Source: Burkholderiales bacterium JOSHI_001 (lineage in GTDB: Bacteria > Pseudomonadota > Gammaproteobacteria > Burkholderiales > Burkholderiaceae_C). Taken from it: DNA of 64,000 nucleotides. Position numbers and translations under genes: made by a program. The notes beneath the pieces were generated by a model. The model saw only the letters and a program-made list of their open reading frames with translations, searched no databases and was not told where the DNA came from. Shown in pieces: positions 29,462 to 38,233 of this stretch (position 1 is the stretch's first letter; each line of letters starts with the position of its first letter). The stretch spans positions 248,001-312,000 of the forward strand of contig CM001438.1 of NCBI GenBank assembly GCA_000244995.1, read 5' to 3'.

Positions 29462-30730
29462 CACCCTTGCCCCCACTGAGCCTGTCGGCCAGCGCCTTGG
29501 ACGCTGGCGCGCTGCCCCCGCAAGCCGTGCGTGAACGCGGCGCGGGCGGCGCGCCCGGCGCCAGCGCCTTCGCGCGTGAGCTGCGCCAGCAGCAAGACCA
29601 GGCCAAGCCGCCGCCCCGGCCGGGCGAGCCCGACAAGCACGACGCAGCGGCCGACGCCCCCCCACGCCACGCCCGCCGACACGGCCGGCCAGCGCCAGCG
29701 TGCGGCCGATGCGCGGGCGCGTGGCAAGGCCAGTGCCGCGGGCGAACGCCCGCACGCACCCAAGGCCGACGGCCGGGCCCAGGACCGTGCGGCGGATGCC
29801 GCCGCCGAGGCCGACCCCAAGACCGGCCCCAAGGCCGGTGCCGATGCCGCCGAGCCGACCGCGAACCCACGGCCCGCGCCCGCCAGCGCCCAGAACCTGG
29901 CGCCCCTGCAAGCCGCCGCTGCCGCCGCCGCGCCCTGCGTCCCGGCCGCCGCTGCCGGCGGGGCGCCTGCCGACGCCGATGCCGATGCCACGATGGCGGG
30001 CCCCGGTGCTGCGCCAGCCGACCCCACGGCACCGGCCACGCCCGCGCCTGCGCGGGCCGGCGCCCTGCCTGGCGGCGCGGCCCGGCCGGACGCCCCGGGC
30101 CGCGCCGATGCCGGCGTGCCGGACGCCCCGGCCAGCCTGGCGTCTCAGGCCGACCCCGCCGCCCCGGCCCCCGCCGCGCCCGCATTTGCCGACGTGCTGC
30201 AGGCCACCAGCGCTGCCGAAGCCGGCGCGCCCGCCCCTGCGGCGGCCACCGATGAAGGCTCGCCCGCACCACCCCCGCTGGCCGGCGAGATCGAGGCCGA
30301 GGTCGGCAGCCCCGGCTTTGCCCCTGCGCTGGGCGCCCGGCTCACGCTGCTGGCACGCGACGGCGTGCAGGAAGCGCGCCTGGCGCTGCACCCGGCCGAC
30401 CTGGGGCCCATCACCGTGCAGATTGCGGTGGAGGGCGCCGCCGCGCACATCCACTTCCTGGCCGAGCAGGCGGCCACGCGCTCGGCCATCGAGTCCTCCT
30501 TGCCGCAATTGGCCGCGGCCCTGCGCGAAGGCGGGCTCACACTGGCCGGTGGCGGCGTTCTGCAGCAAGGCGCCGGCGGCCAGGGCCGCAACGACGCCGG
30601 CGGCCAGGCTGGCCGCGAACGCCGCGGCACCCGTGGACTGTCCGGTGCCGACGAAAACAGCCTGGGCGTGCAACAAGTCGCAGCCCGCCGCCCCGGCGCG
30701 CCGCGCGGCGTGGTGGACCTGTACGCCTAG
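29458..30730 (+). CDS. fliK: Flagellar hook-length control protein FliK, interrupted by a one-base frameshift
   Basis: Secreted molecular ruler that stops hook growth. The ATG at 29458 overlaps the fliJ stop and reads MTPLPPLSLSASALDAGALP in frame 1. After a run of seven C (29657-29663) the protein-like sequence continues one base later, in frame 2: HATPADTAGQRQRAADAR, a long Ala/Pro-rich ruler, then the hook-control domain (about 30328-30560: LGARLTLLARDGVQEARLAL, PADLGPITVQIAVEG, IESSLPQLAAALREGGLTL), ending at TAG 30730. Removing one C gives a continuous 423-residue protein. As written, translation from the ATG would end at 30255 without the C-terminal domain. Sequencing error, phase variation or true loss cannot be told apart here. 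Confidence 0.88.
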
Positions 30731-30823
30731 GGGCTGCGGCAGCGGCCAATAGCGCCGCTTTGCCCCGCTTATCCGCCCATCGCCGCGGGGTGGCTTTCGA
30801 ATAATGGATTCATGAGCCCGGGG

Positions 30824-30840
30824 CCCGCACACCGTGCGGG
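30824..30840. other. Short hairpin between fliK and fliL
   Basis: CCCGCAC-ACC-GTGCGGG forms a perfect 7-bp stem in the 147-base gap before fliL, the largest gap inside the fliF-R operon. No T run follows. An AT-rich TTTCGAATAATGG patch 25-35 bases upstream could be an internal promoter element, so this gap may hold a secondary start site for fliL-R. Confidence 0.35.
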
Positions 30841-30877
30841 TCTGGCCGGGCCGTGACCGATTCGCAAGGAGTGCCCC

Positions 30878-31531
30878 ATGTCCGCCGCCGCCGCTGCTGC
30901 ACCTGCCGACGCAGCGCCCAAGAAGGGCAAGAAGAAGCTGATCATCATCATCGCCGCCGTGCTGCTGCTGGCCGGCGTGGGGGGCGGCGTGGCCGTCTAC
31001 ATGATGAAGAAGAAGGCCGCCGAGGCCGAAGCCGCCGCCGCCGAAGACGGCGAGTCCGCAGGCGGCCATGCCAAGGCCGCGCCGAAGAAGGAAAAGAAGA
31101 AGGACGACAAGCACGCGCCGCCGGTCTTCGTGCCGCTGGACCCCTTCACCGTGAACCTGGCCGACCGCGACAGCGAGCGCTATGCGCAGGTGGGCATCAC
31201 GCTGGAGATCGAGGACGCCCACTTCGGCGACGAACTCAAGAACTACATGCCGGCGGTGCGCAACAACATCCTGATGGTGCTGGCGCAGAAGACCGCCGCC
31301 GACCTGCAGCAGCACGAAGGCAAGATGAAGCTGGCGCGCGAGATCCGCCGCGAAGCCCTGAAGCCCATGGGCATCGAGTGGGAAGACGACGAGGACGAAG
31401 ACACGGCCGCCGCGCCGCATGGCGAGGCCAAGCCCGGCGCCGAGGCGCCGAAGAAAAAGAAGAAGAAAAAGAAGACGGCCGAGGAACCGCCCATCAAGGC
31501 CGTGCACTTCTCCAACTTCATCATCCAGTGA
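30878..31531 (+). CDS. fliL: Flagellar basal body-associated protein FliL, with unusual charged insertion
   Basis: Single-pass inner-membrane protein that supports stator function. 217 residues, longer than the usual 150-180. Basic N-terminus (KKGKKK), TM helix about 20-43, then the periplasmic domain with PVFVPLDPFTVNLAD and RYAQVGITLEIED. A low-complexity acidic block (EWEDDEDEDT) followed by a run of eight lysines lies just before the conserved end VHFSNFIIQ, where other FliL proteins have no such insertion. GGAG precedes the ATG. Confidence 0.94.
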   Translation: MSAAAAAAPADAAPKKGKKKLIIIIAAVLLLAGVGGGVAVYMMKKKAAEAEAAAAEDGESAGGHAKAAPKKEKKKDDKHAPPVFVPLDPFTVNLADRDSERYAQVGITLEIEDAHFGDELKNYMPAVRNNILMVLAQKTAADLQQHEGKMKLAREIRREALKPMGIEWEDDEDEDTAAAPHGEAKPGAEAPKKKKKKKKTAEEPPIKAVHFSNFIIQ

Positions 31532-31535
31532 TCTT

Positions 31536-32540
31536 GTGAACCAACAGATCCTCTCGCAGGACGAGGTCGATGCCCTCTTGCAGGGCATCACCGGCGAAAG
31601 CCAGAAGCTGGAGCAGGAAGAGGCCCCGGCCGGGGGCGTGCGCACCTACGACCTGGCCAGCCAGGAGCGCATCGTGCGTGGGCGCATGCCCACCATGGAG
31701 ATCATCAGCGAGCGCTTCGCCCGCAACATCCGCATCGGCCTGTTCAACATGATCAGGAAGAGCCCGGAAGTCTCCATCGGCGGCATCAAGGTGCAGAAGT
31801 ACAGCGCCTTCCTGCGCGAGATCGTGGTGCCCACCAACTTCAACATCGTCAGCGTTCGGCCCCTGCGCGGCAGCGGCCTGATCGTGTGCGACCCCACGCT
31901 GGTGTTCGCGGTGATCGACGCGCTGTACGGCGGCGCCGGCAAGTTCCACACCCGCATCGAAGGGCGCGACTTCAGCCCCACCGAACAGCGCGTCATCCAG
32001 CGCCTGGTGACCTGCATCACCGACGAGTACAAGAAGGCCTGGCAGGGCGTCTACCCGCTGGAGCTGGATTACCAGCGCTCCGAAATGCAGCCGCAGTTCG
32101 CCAACATCGCCACGCCCAGCGAGATCGTGGTGGCCACCAGCTTCACGCTGGAAATCGGCGAGACCTCCGGCACAGTGCACATCTGCATTCCCTACGCCAC
32201 GCTGGAACCCATCCGCGACGTGCTGTATTCCACCGTGCAGGGCGACCAGGCCGAACCCGACCGGCGCTGGGTGCAGCTGCTGAAGAACCAGATCCAGAGC
32301 GCCGAGGTCACGCTGGTGGCCGAGCTGGCGCACGCCCAGACCACGGTGGAACAACTGCTGGCGCTGAAGGCGGGCGATTTCATTGAGCTGGACCTGGACC
32401 CCCTGATCCAGGCCAAGGTGGACGGGGTGCCGGTGCTGGACTGCCACTACGGCACCTCCAACGGGCGCTTCGCGCTGAAGATCGACAAGCTGTTGTCCAG
32501 CTCCCAGACGGGCTGGCTCGGAGAATCGCATGGCAACTGA
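31536..32540 (+). CDS. fliM: Flagellar motor switch protein FliM
   Basis: C-ring protein that binds CheY-P. 334 residues from GTG 31536, which gives the family-typical start VNQQILSQDEVDALLQGI (the CheY-binding peptide). Core blocks RIGLFNMIRKSPEVSIG, LVFAVIDALYGG and the C-terminal SpoA domain (IELDLDPLIQAKVDGVPVLD) are present. It starts 4 bases after fliL and overlaps fliN by 11 bases. Confidence 0.97.
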   Translation: MNQQILSQDEVDALLQGITGESQKLEQEEAPAGGVRTYDLASQERIVRGRMPTMEIISERFARNIRIGLFNMIRKSPEVSIGGIKVQKYSAFLREIVVPTNFNIVSVRPLRGSGLIVCDPTLVFAVIDALYGGAGKFHTRIEGRDFSPTEQRVIQRLVTCITDEYKKAWQGVYPLELDYQRSEMQPQFANIATPSEIVVATSFTLEIGETSGTVHICIPYATLEPIRDVLYSTVQGDQAEPDRRWVQLLKNQIQSAEVTLVAELAHAQTTVEQLLALKAGDFIELDLDPLIQAKVDGVPVLDCHYGTSNGRFALKIDKLLSSSQTGWLGESHGN

Positions 32541-33000
32541 CAACGCCGACAACGCCGCCCCCGCGTCCGAAGAGGACGCGATGGCCGCCGAATGGGCTGC
32601 CGCGCTGGCCGAAAGCAAGACCGACGCGCCGGCAGCGGGCAAGTCCGGCGCCGTGTCCGAACTGGCGCAGGCCGTGGACAGTGTCTCGCCAGCGGCCTTC
32701 GCCAACTTTGCCGCCGGCGCGGCGGCAACGGCCGGCAATGACCTGAACATGATCCTGGACATCCCGGTGCAGCTGACCGTGGAACTGGGGCGCACCCGCA
32801 TTCCCATCAAGCACATCCTGCAACTGGCGCAAGGGTCGGTGGTGGAGCTGGAAACCCTGGCGGGTGAGCCGATGGACGTGCTGGTGAACGGCTACCTCAT
32901 CGCCCAGGGCGAGGTGGTGGTGGTGAACGACAAGTTCGGCATCCGCCTGACCGACATCGCCACGCCCAGCGAGCGCATGCGCCGCTTGTCGCGCGCCTGA
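32530..33000 (+). CDS. fliN: Flagellar motor switch protein FliN
   Basis: C-ring protein forming the cytoplasmic rim. 156 residues: an Ala-rich N-terminal extension (1-70) and the C-terminal SpoA domain, with LNMILDIPVQLTVELGRTRI, VVELETLAGEPMDVLVNG and GEVVVVNDKFGIRLTDI. It overlaps the end of fliM by 11 bases. Confidence 0.97.
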   Translation: MATDNADNAAPASEEDAMAAEWAAALAESKTDAPAAGKSGAVSELAQAVDSVSPAAFANFAAGAAATAGNDLNMILDIPVQLTVELGRTRIPIKHILQLAQGSVVELETLAGEPMDVLVNGYLIAQGEVVVVNDKFGIRLTDIATPSERMRRLSRA

Positions 33001-33018
33001 AGACCGGACACCCCGCGC

Positions 33019-33372
33019 ATGAACTTCTCCTTCACCCCGCTGCTGGCCTTTGTGGCCGTGCTGGCCTGCATCCCCCTGGCGCTGTGGCTGCTGAAGCGCA
33101 CGCCGCTGGGCGGCGGCGCCGGGCACGGCCCCATGCGCCTGGTGGCCACGCTGCCGCTGGGCCCGAACCAGCGCCTGCTGACCGTGGAAGTGGGCAGCGG
33201 CGACGACCGCCGCTGGCTGGTGCTGGGCGCCACGGCCGCGGGCATCACCACCTTGCACACGATGGCGCCGCAGGCTGAAACAGCCGCACCGGCCAGCAAC
33301 GTGCTGCCTTTCGCACAGCTGCTGGCCCGCAGCCGTGCCGCCAGCACCCCGGAGGGCCGTGGTGCGCCCTGA
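33019..33372 (+). CDS. fliO: Flagellar biosynthetic protein FliO
   Basis: Helps assemble the FliP ring of the export gate. 117 residues with one N-terminal TM (about 6-25) and a short cytoplasmic domain containing VATLPLGPNQRLLTVEVG and RRWLVLGATAAGI. It overlaps fliP by 11 bases. Similarity is weak, as usual for FliO; position decides the call. Confidence 0.92.
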   Translation: MNFSFTPLLAFVAVLACIPLALWLLKRTPLGGGAGHGPMRLVATLPLGPNQRLLTVEVGSGDDRRWLVLGATAAGITTLHTMAPQAETAAPASNVLPFAQLLARSRAASTPEGRGAP

Positions 33373-34144
33373 GCCTGCCTTTTCTTGGGCCCTGCTGCGC
33401 CGCGCCGGGCCGTGGCTGGCCTTGACGGTGTTATCGGCACTTTCCGCAGCGGCTTCAGCCCAGCCCACCCCGCCGGGCCTGCCGCTGGTGGTGGCGCAGG
33501 GCGGCGGCGGCACCAGCTACTCGGTGCCCATCCAGACCCTGCTGTTTTTCACCGCGCTGTCCTTCATCCCGGCGGTGCTGCTGCTGATGACCGGCTTCAC
33601 CCGCATCGTCATCGTGCTGTCGCTGCTGCGCCAGGCACTCGGCACCCAGAGCGCGCCGCCCAACCAGGTGGTCATCGGCATGAGCCTGTTCCTGACCTTC
33701 TTCGTCATGTCGCCCACCATTGACAAGGTCTACGAGCAGGCCTGGACGCCGTATGCGGCCAACCAGATCGACTTCGGCGAAGCCTTGAAGCGCGGCGAGG
33801 TGCCGATGCGCACCTGGATGCTCAAGCAAACCCGCCAGGCCGATGTGAAGCTGTTCGCCGGCCTGGCCAAGCTGCCGGCCGACGTGAAGGGCGAAGACGT
33901 GCCGCTGAAGGTGCTGCTGCCGGCCTTCGTGACCAGCGAGCTGAAAAGCGCCTTCCAGATCGGCTTCCTGATCTTCATCCCCTTCCTCATCATCGACATG
34001 ATCGTCGCCAGCGTGCTGATGAGCCTGGGCATGGTGATGCTGTCGCCCGTGCTGGTGGCCCTGCCCTTCAAGCTGATGCTGTTCGTGCTGGCCGATGGCT
34101 GGAACCTGCTGATGGGTTCGCTCGCCGCTTCTTTCGCCACCTGA
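33362..34144 (+). CDS. fliP: Flagellar biosynthetic protein FliP
   Basis: Core component of the flagellar type III export gate. I chose the GTG at 33362 because GGAGG (33351-33355) lies 6 bases upstream; GTG 33359 is nearly as good. About 260 residues: a cleavable signal peptide (ending ASAQ), then helices with LLFFTALSFIPAVLLLMTGFTR, the conserved QTRQADV and the C-terminal IPFLIIDMIVASVLMSLGM. Confidence 0.96.
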   Translation: MRPEPAFSWALLRRAGPWLALTVLSALSAAASAQPTPPGLPLVVAQGGGGTSYSVPIQTLLFFTALSFIPAVLLLMTGFTRIVIVLSLLRQALGTQSAPPNQVVIGMSLFLTFFVMSPTIDKVYEQAWTPYAANQIDFGEALKRGEVPMRTWMLKQTRQADVKLFAGLAKLPADVKGEDVPLKVLLPAFVTSELKSAFQIGFLIFIPFLIIDMIVASVLMSLGMVMLSPVLVALPFKLMLFVLADGWNLLMGSLAASFAT

Positions 34145-34159
34145 TTTTCCCCAGCCCCC

Positions 34160-34429
34160 ATGGATGCCACCCACGTCTTCACCCTTGGCCAGCAAGGCCT
34201 GCACCTGCTGCTGATCGTGGCCGCGCCCATGCTGCTGACGGTGCTGGTGGTGGGCCTGGCGGTCAGCATCTTCCAGGCCGCCACCCAGATCAACGAGTCC
34301 ACCCTGTCCTTCGTGCCCAAGCTGGTGGCCGCCGTGGCGGTGATGGCCGTGGCCGGGCCGTGGATGCTGACCACGCTGGTGGAATACATCCAGCGCACCC
34401 TGCAGGCCATCCCGACCGTCGTGGGTTAG
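34160..34429 (+). CDS. fliQ: Flagellar biosynthetic protein FliQ
   Basis: Small export-gate subunit of 89 residues with two TM helices (about 15-38 and 52-75). The motif ISIFQAATQINE appears as VSIFQAATQINESTLSFVPK, which is diagnostic. It follows fliP by 15 bases. Confidence 0.97.
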   Translation: MDATHVFTLGQQGLHLLLIVAAPMLLTVLVVGLAVSIFQAATQINESTLSFVPKLVAAVAVMAVAGPWMLTTLVEYIQRTLQAIPTVVG

Positions 34430-34433
34430 TCCC

Positions 34434-35192
34434 TTGATCACCTTCGACGAAGCGCAGGTGCTGGCCTGGGTGACGCCGCTGCTGTGGCCCTTCCTGCGCG
34501 CCCTGTCGCTGATTGCCGCGCTGCCGGTGCTGGGTCAGCGCACGGTGCCGCAGCGGGTGCGCATCGCGCTGGCGGTGCTCATCGTGCTGGCGGCCCAGCC
34601 CTCGCTGCCGGCCATGGCGGCGGTGCCGATGGACTCCGCCCCCGCGGTCATGCTGGTGCTGCAGCAGGTGCTGGTGGGTGTGGTGATGGGCTTTTCGGTG
34701 CGGGTGGTCTTTGCCGGGGTGGAACTGGCGGGTGAAGTGGTGGGCCTGCAGATGGGCCTGAACTACGCCGGCTTCTTCGACCCCGTGTCGGCCACCCAAG
34801 GCACCGCCACCGGCCGCTTCATGGGCACCATGGTCGCCTTCCTGTTCGTCATCATCAATGGGCACCTCTTCGTGGTGTCGGCCCTGGTGGGCAGCTTCAA
34901 GGCCTTTCCGGTGGGGCCCGAGCCGTTTGCGGTGCTGCACGCGGTGCAACCGCAGGCGCTGGGACTGGAACTGTTCCGGCTGGGGCTGTGGATTGCCCTG
35001 CCGCTGGTGGGCATGCTGCTGTTCGTGAACCTGGTGCTGGGCGTCATCAGCCGCGTGGCGCCGCAGATCAACATCTTCTCGCTGGGCTTCCCGGTCACGC
35101 TGTGCGTGGGCCTGCTGGGCCTGCTGCTCACGCTGCCCATGCTGCAGCAGCCCTTCACGGTGGCGCTGGAGCAGATGCTGGCGCGGTTCTGA
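34434..35192 (+). CDS. fliR: Flagellar biosynthetic protein FliR
   Basis: Export-gate subunit of 252 residues. The start is a TTG at 34434, giving the family-typical ITFDEAQVLAWVTPLLWPFLR; no ATG or GTG fits the N-terminus. It is highly hydrophobic, with GVVMGFSVRVVFAGVELAGEVVG and QMGLNYAGFFDPVS. It is the last gene of the cluster; flhB and flhA are not in the window. Confidence 0.96.
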   Translation: MITFDEAQVLAWVTPLLWPFLRALSLIAALPVLGQRTVPQRVRIALAVLIVLAAQPSLPAMAAVPMDSAPAVMLVLQQVLVGVVMGFSVRVVFAGVELAGEVVGLQMGLNYAGFFDPVSATQGTATGRFMGTMVAFLFVIINGHLFVVSALVGSFKAFPVGPEPFAVLHAVQPQALGLELFRLGLWIALPLVGMLLFVNLVLGVISRVAPQINIFSLGFPVTLCVGLLGLLLTLPMLQQPFTVALEQMLARF

Positions 35193-35255
35193 GCCTGCTC
35201 AAGTCGGACCCGCCGGGGCCGATACCGTGTGACGAGCCCGCCCTGTCACGCGCCC

Positions 35256-36296
35256 ATGTCCGAGCCCCGCATCGTCATCATCGATGACAACGTCACGAAC
35301 CTGCTGCTGATGAAGGCCTTGGCGCAGGCCGCCACCGGCGTGGTGGCGCGTACCTACGACAACCCGCTGCCCGCACTGGCCGCCTGCCAGCACGACGGTG
35401 CCGACCTGATCGTGGTGGATTTCATGATGCCGCACATGGACGGGCTGGAATTCATCCGCCAGGTGCGCACCAGCGCCTTGTGCGCCGACGTGCCCATCGT
35501 CATGGTCACCGCCGCCGGGCAGGCCGAACTGCGCCGCCAGGCCCTGGAGGCCGGCGCCACCGACTTCCTGACCAAGCCGCTGGACGCCACAGAGATGAAG
35601 CTGCGCACGCGCAACCTGCTGGCGCTGCGCGTGGCCCAGAACCAGCTGCGCGACCGCGCCGCCCAGCTGGCCGACGAAGTGCGTGCGGCCACCGCCGCTT
35701 TGCGCGACGGTGAACGCGAGCTGGTGGCGCGCCTGTGCCGCGCGGCCGAGTTCCGCGACCCCGAAACCGGCGGCCACATCCAGCGCATGGCGCGTTATTC
35801 ACAACTCATCGCGCGCCGCCTGGGGCTGGACGCCAGCACCCAGGAACAGCTGCTGGTGGCCGCGCCGCTGCACGACATCGGCAAGATCGCCACGCCCGAC
35901 CACATCCTGCTGAAACCCGGCCGGCTGACCGACGATGAGATGGTGATGATGCGCCAACACGCCGAGGTGGGCGCGCGCATCCTGGCCGACAGCAAGATGC
36001 CCGAGATCCGCATGGGCTGCGACATCGCCGCCGGCCACCACGAACGCTGGGACGGCGCGGGCTACCCACTTGGCCTGGCCGCTGAGGCCATCCCGCTGGT
36101 GGCCCGCATCGTGGCCGTGGCCGATGTGTTCGATGCCCTCACCTCGGTGCGGCCCTACAAGGCCGCCTGGCCGCTGGCGCAGGCGCGCGAGCACATCGCC
36201 GCCGGCATCGGCAGCCACTTCGACCCGCGCTGCGCCCAGGCCTTTCTGGACGCCTGGGACGAGGTGCTGGCCATCCGCGCCGCCCATCCCGACTGA
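35256..36296 (+). CDS. Response regulator with HD-GYP phosphodiesterase domain
   Basis: Predicted cyclic-di-GMP phosphodiesterase of 346 residues. Receiver domain (1-125): IDDN start, phospho-acceptor D55 in LIVVDFMMPHMDG, and Lys in FLTKPLD. A helical linker (about 125-160) leads to the HD-GYP domain with metal motif H206-D207 in LHDIGKIATPDHIL, and HHERWDGAGYP with the GYP signature intact. The downstream kinase gene begins 10 bases after the stop. Placement after fliR suggests a link to motility. It could also act as the receiver in a phosphorelay with that kinase. Confidence 0.92.
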   Translation: MSEPRIVIIDDNVTNLLLMKALAQAATGVVARTYDNPLPALAACQHDGADLIVVDFMMPHMDGLEFIRQVRTSALCADVPIVMVTAAGQAELRRQALEAGATDFLTKPLDATEMKLRTRNLLALRVAQNQLRDRAAQLADEVRAATAALRDGERELVARLCRAAEFRDPETGGHIQRMARYSQLIARRLGLDASTQEQLLVAAPLHDIGKIATPDHILLKPGRLTDDEMVMMRQHAEVGARILADSKMPEIRMGCDIAAGHHERWDGAGYPLGLAAEAIPLVARIVAVADVFDALTSVRPYKAAWPLAQAREHIAAGIGSHFDPRCAQAFLDAWDEVLAIRAAHPD

Positions 36297-36306
36297 GAGC
36301 GTGCGC

Positions 36307-38226
36307 ATGACCGACGCCGAAGAACTGGTACGCCTGCGCCTGGAACTGGCCACGCTGCGCCAGGCCATCGACGCCCACGCGATGACCATCAGCTTCGACG
36401 CGCAGGCCAACGTCAATGGCGTGAACGACGCCTTCTGCCGCCTGGCCAACTGCCGCCGCGAAGACCTGCTGGGCCGGCCCTTCCGCCTGTTGGAAACCGA
36501 CAACCAGCCGCACGAGGTGATGCTGGCCATCCAGCGCAGCGTGGTCGAAGGCCAGGTCTGGCAGGGCCAGATCGAAGGCGCAAGCCGCGACGGTCGCCCT
36601 TTCTGGCTGGAGGTCACCGTGGTGCCTTTCCGCAGCGAAGGCCAGCGCATGGCCGACACCATCGCGCTGTGCACCGACATCACCGCGTCACGCCGCCTGG
36701 CCGAGCGCTTCGAACACAGCGAAGCCCAGTACCGCACGTTGGTGAACAGCCTGTCCGAGGTGGTGCTGCGCACCGACGACCTGGGCATGATCACCTTCGT
36801 CAACGCGGCCTGGGAAGCGCTCAGTGGCGTGGGCGCCGAGCAGGTGCGCGGGCGCTCGCTGCTGGAATTCGTGCACCCGGACGACCACGAGGGTTGCGTG
36901 CAGGACTTCGACGCCCTGTTGCACCACGGCCAGGCCGCCTGCGTGCGCGAGCTGCGCCTCATCACCCCCGACGGCCACGAGCGCTGGATGGAAGCGCACC
37001 TGCAGGGCCTGGCGCCCAGCGGCGACGTGGCGGCCGGCGTGGTGGGCACGCTGACCGACATCACCGAGCGCCACCAGGCCAGCGCTGCGTTGCTGCAGGC
37101 CAAGGAAACCGCTGAAGCCGCCAGCCGGCTGAAAAGCGCCTTCCTGGCCAACATGAGCCACGAGGTGCGCACGCCGCTGAACGGCATGATCGGCCTGACC
37201 GACGTGGTGCTGGCCACCGCGCTGGACGACGCGCAGCGCCAGTACCTGCAGGCCGCCAAGGCCTCGGCCGAATCGCTGATGGCCCTGTTCGACAACATCC
37301 TGCACTACGCCGACCTGGAAGCCGGTCGTGTGGCGCTGGCCCAGGTGCCCTTCGAGCTGCAGCCGCTGCTGGCGCAGTCGCTGCACGGCATTGCCAGCGG
37401 CGCGCGGGCGCAAGGGCTGGACCTGAGCCTGGAGCTGGACCCGGCCCTGCCCGAACTGGCCCTTGGCGACCCGGCCCGGCTGCGCCTGGTGCTGGCCCGG
37501 CTGCTGGACAACGCCTTGAAGTTCACCGCCGCCGGCCAGGTGGCGCTGCGCGCCGGACCCAATCCCTTGCAGCCGGGCGAACTGCTCATCACCGTGGCCG
37601 ACAGCGGCATCGGCATTCCGCTGGAGGTGCAGCCGCACATCTTCGAGCCCTTCGTGCAGGAGGACGGCTCGGCCACGCGCCGCTTCGGCGGCACCGGGCT
37701 GGGCTTGTCCATCGTGCACCGGCTGGTGCAGATGATGGGGGGCCGCATCAGCCTGCACAGCCGCCCCGGGCAGGGCTCGGAGTTCGCGTTGTCTCTGCCC
37801 CTGGCGCCGGCTCCGCAGGGTCGGGCACCGGCCCAGGCCACGCCGGTGCCGGCCGCGTCCGCACGCGACGCGCGACGCGCCACCTACGCCCAAGGCCTGA
37901 AGCGCGCCGACGCCGAGACCGTGGGCCTGATCGCCGGCCCCTTCGCCGACCAGGCGCCGCTGGACATGGCGGCCATGCGCCAGGCGCTGCAGGACGGCGA
38001 CGCCGCGGCGCTGCTGCGCCAGGCCCACGCCATGAAGGGGCTGCTGCTTTCCTTCGAGGCCCACGGCGCTTCGGAGCTCGCCAGCCTGCTGCAGGCCCAG
38101 GGCGAGCGGCAGCCCCTGAACGTGGCTGCCGCGGGCCAGGCGCTGGACGCGCTGGACGATGAACTGGCGCAGCTGCTGCCGCTGCTGCGCGAGGTGGCGC
38201 AGGCGGGCCTGGCCAGCTTGTCCTAG
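36307..38226 (+). CDS. PAS-domain sensor histidine kinase with C-terminal HPt domain
   Basis: Predicted cytoplasmic kinase of 639 residues with no TM segment. A short N-terminal helix is followed by PAS1 (about 22-135, VNDAFCRLANCRREDLLGRPF), PAS2 (about 142-260, FVNAAWEALSGVG), HisKA with H285 in MSHEVRTPLNG, and HATPase (LLDNALKFTAAG; DSGIGIP; GGTGLGLSIV). A C-terminal HPt-like domain (about 530-639) has H574 in QAHAMKGLLLSFEAHG. No receiver domain lies between kinase and HPt, as is normal in hybrid kinases; the neighbouring REC-HD-GYP protein could supply it. Confidence 0.9.
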   Translation: MTDAEELVRLRLELATLRQAIDAHAMTISFDAQANVNGVNDAFCRLANCRREDLLGRPFRLLETDNQPHEVMLAIQRSVVEGQVWQGQIEGASRDGRPFWLEVTVVPFRSEGQRMADTIALCTDITASRRLAERFEHSEAQYRTLVNSLSEVVLRTDDLGMITFVNAAWEALSGVGAEQVRGRSLLEFVHPDDHEGCVQDFDALLHHGQAACVRELRLITPDGHERWMEAHLQGLAPSGDVAAGVVGTLTDITERHQASAALLQAKETAEAASRLKSAFLANMSHEVRTPLNGMIGLTDVVLATALDDAQRQYLQAAKASAESLMALFDNILHYADLEAGRVALAQVPFELQPLLAQSLHGIASGARAQGLDLSLELDPALPELALGDPARLRLVLARLLDNALKFTAAGQVALRAGPNPLQPGELLITVADSGIGIPLEVQPHIFEPFVQEDGSATRRFGGTGLGLSIVHRLVQMMGGRISLHSRPGQGSEFALSLPLAPAPQGRAPAQATPVPAASARDARRATYAQGLKRADAETVGLIAGPFADQAPLDMAAMRQALQDGDAAALLRQAHAMKGLLLSFEAHGASELASLLQAQGERQPLNVAAAGQALDALDDELAQLLPLLREVAQAGLASLS

Positions 38227-38233
38227 CCGGGCG

